Assembly (NCBI GenBank): GCA_963991985.1
Contig: CAXDRX010000002.1
Span: forward strand, 62,001-126,000
DNA from: MED-G17 sp963991985
Lineage (GTDB): Bacteria; Bacteroidota; Bacteroidia; NS11-12g; UBA9320
Direction of reading: 5' to 3'
Length of the DNA stretch: 64,000 nt
In this document: in pieces, positions 1 through 10,000 of the stretch
How the letters are laid out: the number at the start of each line of letters is the position of its first letter
How positions within the stretch are numbered: position 1 is the first letter of the stretch
Position numbers and translations under genes: made by a program
The notes under the pieces: model-generated
The model's database searches: none
The model's input: the letters and a program-made list of their open reading frames with translations, nothing else
Told to the model about the DNA's origin: nothing

Positions 1-124
1 TGTTAGAAATCTATTTGATCTGGAATACAGTGATCCAGGGATCAGAACAGCCTCGGGTAAACATCCTGCAACAATTCCCCAGTTTAGAAGAAGGTTTAAT
101 TTAAAGTTAAGACTTTCCCTTTAA
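1..124 (+). CDS. C-terminal end of an outer-membrane receptor (partial)
   Basis: Only the last 40 codons are in the window, read from base 2 to a TAA at 122-124. The visible peptide has NLFD near its start, then YSDPGIRTASG, IPQFRRRF and a final stretch of alternating hydrophobic residues, LKLRLSL. This is how TonB-dependent receptors of Bacteroidota commonly end: a last beta strand of the 22-strand barrel finishing in hydrophobic residues for BAM recognition. The stop overlaps the next start (TAATG), so the two genes are probably co-transcribed. The family assignment rests on this short tail only; another large outer-membrane barrel would fit. Confidence 0.55.
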   Translation, partial: VRNLFDLEYSDPGIRTASGKHPATIPQFRRRFNLKLRLSL

Positions 125-672
125 TGTTCAATACCAAACTTTCTTTTGGTTTCATAAACGACCATTGTGAAAAACAAATTGGTAAGCTTAGAATTCAGGC
201 TTGGAGTGAATTTACCGTTATCAATCCTCATTCCGCTTCTATAAAGGAGGGCTTGTGGATAGACCAAATGGACAAAGAATCTTTTCAATGGACAATTTTT
301 GACGAGCATGAAAAGGTCTGTGCCACTTGCAGACTTTCTATTCATAATGGAAGTAATCTAGATAGGTTGCCATGGAAAAATTATTTTCCAGATTCTTATA
401 AAATTTCGAAATATTATGTTTATGCCTCTTTAAATAGATTGATTGTTCGGCAAGACTACCGTGGCAAAGGTATTAGCCATATAATGGATGAGGCAAGAAT
501 ATCTTTTGTAAAAAAATTCGCCAATGTAGATTATATCATCGCGCAACCTACTTCTAAGAAAAGAGTTCAACAATTTTTAAATAGAGGATTTGAATTGTTA
601 GGGGATATGCAGCCTGTTGAGGAACTCCCAGAAGTTAAATTTAAGTTGATGCATTTTGTTTTAAATAAATGA
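124..672 (+). CDS. GNAT-family N-acetyltransferase
   Basis: A 182-residue protein of typical single-domain GNAT size. The acetyl-CoA pyrophosphate-binding motif A is visible at about residues 111-122 (LIVRQDYRGKGIS, the R/Q-x-x-G-x-G/A pattern), after a beta strand rich in hydrophobic residues. A C-terminal segment with RVQQFLNRGFELLG matches the last GNAT helix and strand, where the substrate pocket is closed. The substrate cannot be told from sequence. The ATG overlaps the stop of the preceding receptor gene by one base, and the next gene starts one base after this stop, so it sits inside a plus-strand operon leading into the injection-system border genes. No link to the injection system is evident. 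Confidence 0.8.
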   Translation: MFNTKLSFGFINDHCEKQIGKLRIQAWSEFTVINPHSASIKEGLWIDQMDKESFQWTIFDEHEKVCATCRLSIHNGSNLDRLPWKNYFPDSYKISKYYVYASLNRLIVRQDYRGKGISHIMDEARISFVKKFANVDYIIAQPTSKKRVQQFLNRGFELLGDMQPVEELPEVKFKLMHFVLNK

Positions 673-673
673 C

Positions 674-1306
674 ATGAGGATAAAGAATATATCTACAATT
701 TTTATTCTATGTTGTTTGGCGCAAACAAGTGCTTGTCAGTTTTTTAAAATTGACCGATCTGATTGGAAGCTTTTTTCTCCAGAAATTAGATTGAATACCC
801 CCGGATTTCAATTTCGATCAAGACCTACCCATTTTGGGATTCATAGCAATAATTCGCGGTCGGACATAATGCTTGGGAAAAAATTTAACCAAAGTATTTT
901 GTTTGTCTATGGAAAATATGCTTATGACTTTGATGATTCGAAACAAAAAATCCATTTAGGCGCTAGGTTTGATTTCAATCGAAAAATATGGTCGGGAAGA
1001 AGTTTTCTGAACCTCCAAATAAGGATGTTTAAAGGGCTTAATTCCATTTCCCCCAACCAACTTTATTTGGTTCAATATTTTGACTACAACCTATATAAAA
1101 AACTGGAAATAGGATTTTTGGGATATACTCAGATAAATCTCAACAAAAATGCTTGGAGTTATTTCGGTCCACTACTGAAATACGATTTTTCCAAAAAATT
1201 CAATACTTTCATACACCTTGGAAATGACATTTTGAATTCGGAAAATTGGTTTCTTTTAATCAGACATAATTTTTTATTCAACGCAAACTATAAAGATGAA
1301 AGTTAA
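674..1306 (+). CDS. exported beta-rich protein of unknown function
   Basis: A 210-residue protein that I do not recognise. It opens with a positively charged, then hydrophobic stretch (residues 4-20, ending QTSAC) that can serve as a signal peptide or, less canonically, a lipoprotein signal. The rest consists of short alternating hydrophobic/polar strands rich in Tyr, Phe, Asn and Gly, with an aromatic C-terminal strand (WFLLIRHNFLF). This resembles a small outer-membrane barrel or the DUF2490 type of periplasmic/outer-membrane protein. Its end overlaps the start of the next gene by 11 bases, so translation is probably coupled to the large pseudo-STAND protein that follows. Confidence 0.55.
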   Translation: MRIKNISTIFILCCLAQTSACQFFKIDRSDWKLFSPEIRLNTPGFQFRSRPTHFGIHSNNSRSDIMLGKKFNQSILFVYGKYAYDFDDSKQKIHLGARFDFNRKIWSGRSFLNLQIRMFKGLNSISPNQLYLVQYFDYNLYKKLEIGFLGYTQINLNKNAWSYFGPLLKYDFSKKFNTFIHLGNDILNSENWFLLIRHNFLFNANYKDES

Positions 1307-3875
1307 ATTTTACAATTCTTCTTTTCCAACTTTTCCCAAAGAAGCGCTTCCTCTTTCCGGAGATCTTTTGGAGAAAATTGGGGTCACACGCTTATTCAAG
1401 AAATATCCTTCATTGTTTGAGTTTATAAGATTTGAAGAGGGGGAAGGCGGTAAAAAGTCTTTGTGCTGTTTTGGTTTTTATACTTTCCTGAAATCAAATT
1501 TATGTCAGGACATTGTCCTTCTCCTGGAGGAATTTAATGCGCAGGTTGAATCCCATTTGTCTTTTGAGATCATCTACTTAGAACAATTAGAAATCAAAGC
1601 TCTTTTCTTGAATGATTTTACAAACTTAGAATTTGAAGTATTGGATCAAAAAATAGACTTTACCAATGACCAAGTGGAAAATCATTTCAATCTATTTGTA
1701 AATGATTGTTTAAAAATTGGCTTAAAGGAAATCGCAGCAAGGAGGTTTATTCAGGAATTCATAGGTTTTGATTTTTCGAATTACTTTTTAAAAATAATCA
1801 ATCCTTTTGAAAAGATTAAACAATATACCCATGACCAGCAAAAAGTTTTTCTTGATTTTTTTAAGAATGAAAAACAAAAAATATTTCAAAACATTGGAAA
1901 CAATTACTTCTTGTCTTCAAGCCAATTTTTTGAAGTGAGCTCTTTTGCAAAAAAATCTTTGAATGAAGAACGTAAATTGGTCAAAACATTTCAAGAAATT
2001 CAAAATGAGTTGCACACAACCCAAGGAGAAAATGAAAATGGTATTTTCCTCAAAAGATTGAATCCCCACCATCTAAAATCCCTTTTTGAAAATATAGACA
2101 AGAATGAATCGTGGTTTTTGGCTTATGAGCTTGAGAAAGAAAACATCTCAAAATTCATTGATGATTTATGGCTGCTAAATAAGAATAAATCATTGAGGCT
2201 AAAAAGAAGTCATTCTAGGAAACGAAAAACCAATGTGTCGATTATGATATTGCTTTCTGTTTTCACATTAATTTCATCGATATTTTTTATCCAATCTGAG
2301 AGTGATAAGACAGAAGCTGAGCGACAGCAAAAACTTGCAAAAGAGGCAGAAAAATTGGCCAAAGCAAATGCAGAAGAAGCCATCACTCAAAAGCTATTTG
2401 CTGAGGAGAACGAGAAGATAGCAAATCTCCAAAAAAACAAATCAGATAGTCTTGTAATCGTTGCCGATATTAGACGAAAAGAGGCCGAAAGGGCCAAAAG
2501 AATTGCAATAGTTGCTCAAAAAGCGACCAGAAAATTATTGTCTATTACCAATGAAAAAGCAGATTCTATTCAAACACAGAAACAATCCATAGAAGCACAA
2601 GCATCTAAAATAAAAGAGAACTTGAGAAACATCAAAATAAGTCTTGCAGGAGAGGTGTTAGAATCTAAACTAAGAATAATTCAAAACCGATTAGAAAACA
2701 CATCTACCAATAACCACGAACTGGATTCTTTGAAAAAAGAAACAAGAAATGCTTTTGAAAATTATAAAGTTCGGCTTTCGGATTTTATGAGTGAATCCGA
2801 GATTAATTCCAAAATAAGATCCACGCTTTTTGACAAAACTGGGTTTTCAACATTAATGACTTTGGACATTATCGACGCAGAACTGAATAGAAAAAAAATA
2901 GAAAAGTTTTCTGAGATGAACCTGAAAAATTGCATTTTGGAAAAAATATTTCTTCAAAAAGAGGAATCTCTTGGATTGGTCACCAATCGATATTCTGGTT
3001 TGAGTGCAATTGTAAATTTGGACAAAGGAAAATTTAGCCGCTATGGTATTGAGTTCTTAGAACCTTTTGTTTCAAATATTTCCATCTCAGAGAATTTTAT
3101 TTTCTTTTCGAGCAATGAGTTTTTTGGCCACTTTGACATTTCATCAGGCAAGCTAACCAAATACAATGTTGATATTTTAAATACAGATTTTTTATTGGGC
3201 AACAAAAAATGGAGAAGAGTGGTCCTTGATCAAGAAAAACAACTGAACTATAACAAAAATGAGCTCTTGATTACGTCAACAAAAGACAAGGGTTACCAAA
3301 AAATTTCAAATCGTATACAAGTGAGTGGTGAATTGGTCTCGGTACTGAGATTACAGAATAAATTTTATGTTTCCATGGACAATATTCTTTTTAAATTGAC
3401 CTACGATGAAGCAAAAAATAATTTATCGCTGAAACAGGTTAAAAAGTTTAATGCCCCAATTTCAATCATGAATAAGTCAAAGTCACTGCATCACCAAATT
3501 ATTTTAGGATTTCAAAACGGAGATATTCTAGCTTTTGATCCAGAAAAGAAGAAAATTAATTTTCATACAATGAGTAAGGTGCACAGGACAAAGGTGTCGG
3601 GTGTAAATTTAATTCAGCTTGACAAAAGCAAATTTTTGTTGGTGACAGCAGGTTATGACAATAAGTTAAATGTATATTTTTCCAATACCATAGAGGGAAT
3701 ATTTTCGGGTCAAAATATTCCAATGTATTCACGTTCTTTCGATTTTTGGGTAGACAATTTAATACACTCGGGGAATGGTAGTTTCTTTTCAAATGCAGGC
3801 AAACTACAAGAATTAAAACAGATTTGCTTAAACCCCATTGAGATATTTAATGCATTGAGTTCTAAAGAACAATAA
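1296..3875 (+). CDS. membrane coiled-coil/propeller protein, degenerate STAND ATPase-like
   Basis: An 859-residue protein with the same layout as the intact STAND protein at 31063-34092: an N-terminal domain (1-300), one membrane helix (about 311-333), a Glu/Ala/Lys-rich coiled coil (about 338-450) and a C-terminal region of weak beta-propeller repeats (about 560-850). The N-terminal domain contains GEGGKKSL at 49-56, where a STAND ATPase would have GxxGxGKS, and LFLNDF at 103-108, where Walker B (LLIVDDFEE in the relative) would lie. Both are damaged: the Ser/Thr after the Lys is Lys, and the acidic pair is N-D followed by non-acidic residues. This suggests a non-hydrolysing relative. The degenerate-STAND reading is my inference from layout and motif position. 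Confidence 0.55.
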   Translation: MKVKFYNSSFPTFPKEALPLSGDLLEKIGVTRLFKKYPSLFEFIRFEEGEGGKKSLCCFGFYTFLKSNLCQDIVLLLEEFNAQVESHLSFEIIYLEQLEIKALFLNDFTNLEFEVLDQKIDFTNDQVENHFNLFVNDCLKIGLKEIAARRFIQEFIGFDFSNYFLKIINPFEKIKQYTHDQQKVFLDFFKNEKQKIFQNIGNNYFLSSSQFFEVSSFAKKSLNEERKLVKTFQEIQNELHTTQGENENGIFLKRLNPHHLKSLFENIDKNESWFLAYELEKENISKFIDDLWLLNKNKSLRLKRSHSRKRKTNVSIMILLSVFTLISSIFFIQSESDKTEAERQQKLAKEAEKLAKANAEEAITQKLFAEENEKIANLQKNKSDSLVIVADIRRKEAERAKRIAIVAQKATRKLLSITNEKADSIQTQKQSIEAQASKIKENLRNIKISLAGEVLESKLRIIQNRLENTSTNNHELDSLKKETRNAFENYKVRLSDFMSESEINSKIRSTLFDKTGFSTLMTLDIIDAELNRKKIEKFSEMNLKNCILEKIFLQKEESLGLVTNRYSGLSAIVNLDKGKFSRYGIEFLEPFVSNISISENFIFFSSNEFFGHFDISSGKLTKYNVDILNTDFLLGNKKWRRVVLDQEKQLNYNKNELLITSTKDKGYQKISNRIQVSGELVSVLRLQNKFYVSMDNILFKLTYDEAKNNLSLKQVKKFNAPISIMNKSKSLHHQIILGFQNGDILAFDPEKKKINFHTMSKVHRTKVSGVNLIQLDKSKFLLVTAGYDNKLNVYFSNTIEGIFSGQNIPMYSRSFDFWVDNLIHSGNGSFFSNAGKLQELKQICLNPIEIFNALSSKEQ

Positions 3876-3880
3876 ACAAT

Positions 3881-5779
3881 ATGTTTAAACTAAAATCGAT
3901 CATACTTTTTCTCATTTCATTTTTCTTAGGGTCTACTGTTTTTTATTTATTTATCTATGTCAATTCATCTTTCATCAACCAGATTGGTGCAAAAAACCTT
4001 CCATATGCTTACATAATTACTTCTCTGATCTCCGGATTTTTCCTCCTTTTGAGCAATCTTATAGAAAAATTAATCGGATTCAGATCTTCTTTTGTGTTTT
4101 TGATTTTGCTGATTGTGATTGCCCTTATTTGCAATTCCAACTGGCTGTATGATTTTACAAAACTTAAAATTGAATTCAGACTCTATTCGATATTCGTTCT
4201 GTATTGGATTTCAGCAGTTTACATGTCTCAAGTTTTTTGGAAACTATTCAATTCTGTCTTAAACGTTGATCAAAGGGAGAGGCAATCTGGGATTATTTCT
4301 TCGGGGGAGACAATCGCTTCCTTAGTGGGGTCACCCTCGGTATACTTAATCATTGAATATACAGGCGCTGGGGTTGAGAACTTATTGGGTTTGGCTATTT
4401 TATCTGGCATTTTATTTTTAATTCTATCTTTTGTTGTTGCGCGTCTGGCCAACTTTAGCAAGCAAGAGGAAAAAGGCAATGAAGAATATAAGGTAACGCC
4501 AATAATCAAACGTTATTCATTTTGGACCTTCACAATATTTTCTGCTGTTATGGTGATTGCGATAATGGCTGATTATTCGCTTTTGCTGGCATGCGCTGAG
4601 TCTTTGGGTACTGCGAGTGGTGGTTTGGCAGAATTTTTGGGTGTAATATCAGCCACTATAAAATTATTCGAGGTCATCTTCAAGTTTTTCTTGTCAAGAT
4701 TTATCATCAATCGCTATGGAATATTTGGTGCGATTTATGTATTTGCTGGTATATTAATTGCTTTGTTTTTTTCTGGTTCATTAACAAATTACTCTTCATT
4801 TCCAAACTTATTGGTATTGGCAGGGACCATCAAAGTATTTGAAAGAGCACTAAACAAATCTTTGTTTACACAGGCTTCTAACAATTTTTTTCTTCCATTA
4901 AACAAAAGGCACAAGTCACTCGTTCAAAATATAAACCTTGGAATTTCAAGGCCTTTGGGCATGCTTGTTGGTGGTATAGCTGCCTTGTTCTTAATAAAAT
5001 ACCACCAAAATATTGTCGAAAATTGGCCCGTTATTCGATTCTTTTTTCTTATCGGTTTGCTTTTTTTACTTGTCATCGTTTTGGCTTCAAAAAGATTTGT
5101 CAAAATGTTTTTTGAAAAGGTGGAGTCTCATTTAAGGGAACATTTATCGGACACTGCCTTAGAAAGTGAAGCGAAACTTGATTTTAATGAAGCATATGAC
5201 CATTATCAAAAAAAATATCCCGATTACTTGCACCTTCACAATTGGGAGAAAATACCATTTTTCTTAATTCCAAAGATTTTTTCTCAATTGTGTTATGACA
5301 AAACAGATTTCGATCATGAAAAAGTGGATGATTTTGAGGATATTTATCATGAGAGGTACAATTTACTAATCGAATGTTTTGCTGCGTTTAGAGACAAGGA
5401 AAAATCTTTTGTAAATGAAGTTTTACTTCCCCACATAATTTATTATGATAAAGGCCTTAGTTTGATGAAAGTTTTGACTTGCACATCAGGTGCCGGAAAA
5501 CTTTTGGCAAAGACTTTTGAGGAGGACAATGTAGAATTAACCTCCCTAGGTTTAAAGCTTTTAAACCATCGTTCAGATGAAGATTTGACTTCATTGATTA
5601 GGTTAAAACAAAGCAATGATTTTGACGCAAAATACAAGCTTTTGAGCAGAGAGGCTGGATCATTAATGTTGCAACCCAAAGAGGCCATCAATGAATTGAT
5701 GTGGAGAAAGGGGATTTTGTTGCCTAAATATCAAAAAGAGCTTGAAGTAATGGCAGAAAAATACAAGGATATCCAATAG
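3881..5779 (+). CDS. TLC/MFS-type multi-pass transporter with C-terminal soluble domain
   Basis: A 632-residue protein with about 12 hydrophobic helices in residues 1-410, then about 220 soluble residues rich in Leu/Glu/Lys that look helical (HEAT-like). Residues around 118-145 (FWKLFNSV, then ERQSGIISSGETIASLVGS) match the FWxLxNxxFD-xxxxR-xxGxxxxGGxxG pattern typical of the NTP/NDP exchange transporter (TLC, COG3202-like) group. Cargo is unknown; many bacterial members with a soluble tail have no tested activity. It follows the pseudo-STAND gene by five bases, so is in the same operon, and converges on the injection-system operon with two bases between stops and no room for a terminator. 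Confidence 0.6.
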   Translation: MFKLKSIILFLISFFLGSTVFYLFIYVNSSFINQIGAKNLPYAYIITSLISGFFLLLSNLIEKLIGFRSSFVFLILLIVIALICNSNWLYDFTKLKIEFRLYSIFVLYWISAVYMSQVFWKLFNSVLNVDQRERQSGIISSGETIASLVGSPSVYLIIEYTGAGVENLLGLAILSGILFLILSFVVARLANFSKQEEKGNEEYKVTPIIKRYSFWTFTIFSAVMVIAIMADYSLLLACAESLGTASGGLAEFLGVISATIKLFEVIFKFFLSRFIINRYGIFGAIYVFAGILIALFFSGSLTNYSSFPNLLVLAGTIKVFERALNKSLFTQASNNFFLPLNKRHKSLVQNINLGISRPLGMLVGGIAALFLIKYHQNIVENWPVIRFFFLIGLLFLLVIVLASKRFVKMFFEKVESHLREHLSDTALESEAKLDFNEAYDHYQKKYPDYLHLHNWEKIPFFLIPKIFSQLCYDKTDFDHEKVDDFEDIYHERYNLLIECFAAFRDKEKSFVNEVLLPHIIYYDKGLSLMKVLTCTSGAGKLLAKTFEEDNVELTSLGLKLLNHRSDEDLTSLIRLKQSNDFDAKYKLLSREAGSLMLQPKEAINELMWRKGILLPKYQKELEVMAEKYKDIQ

Positions 5780-5781
5780 AA

Positions 5782-7080
5782 TTATCCACTTTTCCCATAT
5801 TTCTTCAGTTCTCTTTTGCAAGCTTCTTCAAGATCATTTGTTTGAATTTTAAGATGGCCATCGAAGAATTTTAGTTTCAAATAATCACATGCGGACTTGA
5901 TCGTTCCTCCAGCGAATTGATATTTCATTGAAATTGCCGAAAGGTCAATTTGATCTGTATTGGTTTTGGGCAAATAGGATTCCCATAGATTTTTTCTTTC
6001 AAGATTATTTGGAATGCCAAAGAAAATCATGGAAGAAAATCTCCTTACAAATGCTTTGTCCATATTTGGTTTGTTGTTGGTTGCCAAGACCACCAAACCG
6101 TTGTAATCTTCCACAAGTTGGAGTAAGTAGTTGGTTTGTTGGTTTGCAAATCGATCGTTAGAGGTGTTTACTTCGGTCCGCTTTGAAAACAGGGAATCAG
6201 CTTCATCAAAAAACAAAATCCAGTTTTTATTGCTGGCGATGTCGAATAGGTTTTTCAGATTTTGTTCGGTTTCACCAATATATTTACTAACCAATTGAGA
6301 GGAGTCAATTCGATAGACATCGATATTGTATTTTATCCCCAAGGCGCTTGCCGTTACACTTTTACCTGTCCCCGGAGGGCCATAAAAAAGTGTTTTAAAT
6401 CCACCCAAATCTTCTGCTCCTTGATTTTGTGAAACTTGAAGCCATTTTTCAATAAGGTCAATTTCATTTTTGGTTGTTTCAGACAATATAAGCTGGTCCA
6501 GTGTAATATTTCTAGTGAGTTTTTTGGCTGGAAATTTGGTATTGAATCTAGGCGAATAGTTTTCCTTTTTGAAGATTACTTTTTGCTCAATTTCTTCGGA
6601 AATAGTTACCGTGTGATTGAGGAAGATGTCAGAGGAGTTGGTATTGACTTTTAATATATTTTCTTTGATTAAAGGATTGCTTTCGTCTAGCAATGAAAAC
6701 AAAGTGGGTAGCTTCTCAATATCTCCTCCATAAACAAGGAAAAATATAGTCTGAATGGTAGGGATGAAACCAACAGGGTTTTCAGAAAATTTACCTCCAA
6801 ATTCCGAAAATTTAGATTTAATTTCCGAATTGGAAATTCGTAAGAAATCAAAAATTTCTGGTTTCACATGAGGGGCTAGGCAAATAAGAAGAATCAATTT
6901 CTCTTCAACATTAAATTTCAATTCGGAGCATATTTTTTGGTATTTGTCTGCTTCTTCGCTTGTGCTGTTCTGTTGATCGTACAATTCAGAAGTATTTGCA
7001 ACAAAAGGTTCACCTTTGAAATAAAATTCTAATCGATTTTTTATAAACGATTTGAGCCAATTTATGTCATAATAGAGCAT
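5782..7080 (-). CDS. AAA+ ATPase of contractile injection system (Pvc15-like)
   Basis: A 432-residue protein with a divergent N-terminal half and a classical AAA+ module: Walker A GPPGTGKS at 234-241, Walker B ILFFDEAD at 288-295, sensor 1 ATNN at 333-336, and paired arginines RR at 346-347 in the arginine-finger position. In PVC-like systems a gene of this type (Pvc15) is conserved at the same place after the tape measure gene. It is thought to act in particle assembly, possibly by loading or remodelling cargo or tape measure; the role is not proven in general. It is the last gene of the minus-strand operon and ends tail to tail with the transporter gene. Confidence 0.9.
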   Translation of the reverse strand: MLYYDINWLKSFIKNRLEFYFKGEPFVANTSELYDQQNSTSEEADKYQKICSELKFNVEEKLILLICLAPHVKPEIFDFLRISNSEIKSKFSEFGGKFSENPVGFIPTIQTIFFLVYGGDIEKLPTLFSLLDESNPLIKENILKVNTNSSDIFLNHTVTISEEIEQKVIFKKENYSPRFNTKFPAKKLTRNITLDQLILSETTKNEIDLIEKWLQVSQNQGAEDLGGFKTLFYGPPGTGKSVTASALGIKYNIDVYRIDSSQLVSKYIGETEQNLKNLFDIASNKNWILFFDEADSLFSKRTEVNTSNDRFANQQTNYLLQLVEDYNGLVVLATNNKPNMDKAFVRRFSSMIFFGIPNNLERKNLWESYLPKTNTDQIDLSAISMKYQFAGGTIKSACDYLKLKFFDGHLKIQTNDLEEACKRELKKYGKSG

Positions 7081-7086
7081 TTTTAA

Positions 7087-10000
7087 TTATATCCAGTATA
7101 CGTTAAGTTGTTTTTTCATCCAGCGCAAGATGATTTGATTGATTTTCCAGGGTAAGGAATTAAGCAAAACATCGTACGGTTTTTTGTCCATAATAAGTTC
7201 GAAGGAGTTACTTTTTTCGGAAAATATTGCATTTCTAAGCAAAAAGCTGGCTTGAAAATTCTCGATGCTCGAATTGTTGTTTTTTTCCCAATTCTGAAGG
7301 ACTCCTTTTTGGAGTGAAAGGCAAATTTTTTTGTCTGTTTTGGAGAGTTCCAAGGAATTGTTTTGTATTTCGTAGTCTATATCCAAACCACATAAAATTT
7401 TGGACGTAGTCATTTTTTCATTTTCAAAAGATGTTTGATTGGAAGCAATGAATTCCAAAAACTTACACGCTTTTTCTTGTGCTTGGATGTCATTGAAAAC
7501 CCCTTTTTCCATTAAGCCAAGCCGTGAAAAAAATTGACCGAGAAATGGCCATAGTAAAACAAGTCCTGAGGAGTAGAATACGATATTCTCTTCGTTCTGC
7601 TTTAATTTTTCTTCGGACTTTTTACTTGGTAGGTTGGCAGATTTATCAAAAAGTTTTTGCACCCATTCGGCCTCAGTTTTGTTCAATTTCTCCAGATTGT
7701 GACGATCTAGAAAGAAATCTTGCAATTTTGGATTGTTTTTTCTCAGCATCTGAGCATACAATTTCATTGGATCCTTAAGGTTTAAAGAAAATTTACCCCA
7801 AAGCATAAGTAGGTTTTTGTGCATACTTTTATGGTTCAACTGTGCCAATGCTTTGTTTTCTGCATTCAATTTTTTTGCCAATTGGAAAATGTCCTTATGG
7901 ATTTTTGGAAGATTAGGATGCACAAAATATAAAATGTTTTCGGGTTTCATATTGCCGATCAGTTTCGTAATTCTATCTGCATAGGTTTGGTTTTGAATGA
8001 GTTTCCAAATCAATAATCTTACATCTTTTCCCCCATTTTCGATGGATTTGGATAAAAAAGCACGTAGTTGTTTTTTGGTATAATTATGGCTCTTGCTTAG
8101 TGAATTATATTTAATCAAATATTCAAGAGCACTGCTCATTTTCTCGTTGATTGTAAAGTCTTCAAATGCTCTTGCTTCGGAAATGACCTCATTGATGGTT
8201 GCAGCTAATTTTTGGTTTCTCTTTTGAACGGAATGTAAGGATTGTTCAATTGCACTTTCTAAATTTTGTTTTTGGACAAAGTATAAATTGTAAAATTGGT
8301 CTATGAAAAAAGGATACTCTTTGAGTGGTTTGACTACTTTAATGATTTGTTTGAAAATGTCCAAAAGCAATTGATTTTCTAGAGGTGATTTTATCGCAAG
8401 AAAATGCAACATGATTTCTCCAAATGTTTCATGGGAAACCATTTTTTTAACCTGAGGCAGAATTTGTGCTTCTCGGTGAGCTTTGAGGAACTGGGCAATA
8501 TCTTTCGGCGTACTTCGGTCAATTGCCTTTCTAAAATTTGTATGCTCAAAAATATTTTTTCCATTATTGCTTTCTATTTGGCTTCTTATGATGTCCAAAG
8601 GTTTGTCTGATCTTTTGTATGATTTTTGGGTTTCTGCAATTCGATTAAAATATTCGAAAAATAAGGATATCATTTTTTTATTTCTTAGGTCAAATCGTTT
8701 TTCCAATGTTTGTAAATCTGTTTTGCTAAGCGCCCCTGGTCTAAAAATAAGATTGGAAATTAGGTTCAATGTTTTTGTATCCCTTGGCAGTTTTCTTTCA
8801 ATAATTGATTTAATTTTTGGGTCTTCAACAAAAGCCACCAACAATTTAATTTGATCGTCCAATGGCAAGTTAATTCGAATATTTTCTTTAAAATTTTTGC
8901 TAATATTTAAAATTTTACGTTTCTCAATTTTTTTTAGGTTTGCTGCAATGGTTATCAGTTCGGCTTGATTCCGAGCGGAAAAAAGGGAGTTTATAAAGTA
9001 AAACACATTTTTTTCATTTCTCTCCAAATTCATAACCTCGGAGGAGAACGCCTTTAAATGCTGAAAGTTGAATCCTTTTTTGTACCGTAATTCTTCATTT
9101 AAAAATGGAATTATTTTTCCCATCGTAGCTTTGCTTTTTGTTTTGGCCCTTAATGCAAACTCTGCAATAAAATGTAACTGTGTTTTTTTTGATTTGTCAA
9201 TAATTTTTAGGAGCGGAAATAGCAAGTCGTTTTCGAAAAGCGAGTAAATCAGTTTTGCAGCATTTTGGCTTTGTGGGATTGAGTCAATATTCTGTGCCAA
9301 AGATTTTGGGTCAAATTGGATAAGCTCACCAATTGCTTGTACAATTGTTTCTGCAGAATGTGCAGCTTTTTCTAACCAAAAAGGGAAGGAACCCTCACTG
9401 GCAAAAAAGTAATGAACAAGGTTTCGGTAAGTAGAAAATCGAATTTCCGAACTGGAAATAGGATCATTGCGCTTTAAAGCAGGTAAGAACAAATTATTTT
9501 CAATGAGTAGGTCTAAGGTTGAGTCAATGATGTTTTTGTCGTGGGTGCCTTTGGCGATTTCGAGCAGTAGAAATGAAGAAATTCTTGCCTTTATTTCAAC
9601 CAAGGTGGATGTTTTTATTTTTAAATGACCACGCTTTGTGAGTGAGTCTATGAGTGAATCTAGAAGTTTTGGTCTTGCTTGTTGGATTACTTTTTCCTTG
9701 GTTTTTTGATCGAATGTATTTAACCAACGAGTGGCTTGATTGGATTGTAGATAATTGTAATCGCTCAGAAAAACATTTATAATTGATAAATTGCCTAGGT
9801 AGCTAAAAAAAGTTTTGATTAGCTTTTTGTGTTGTTTTGGCAGCTTTTTAATTCTGTAAAAATCAATAGATTGAATGGTATCTTTTTTTCTCTCCTTGAT
9901 AAAAATAGCAAGCTCGTTAAGAAAATAATGTGTCGTTTTTTTCTTTTGGAGGCTAGGGGGAAAGTCCAATACTTTAAGAAACTTATTGTAACTCAAACGA

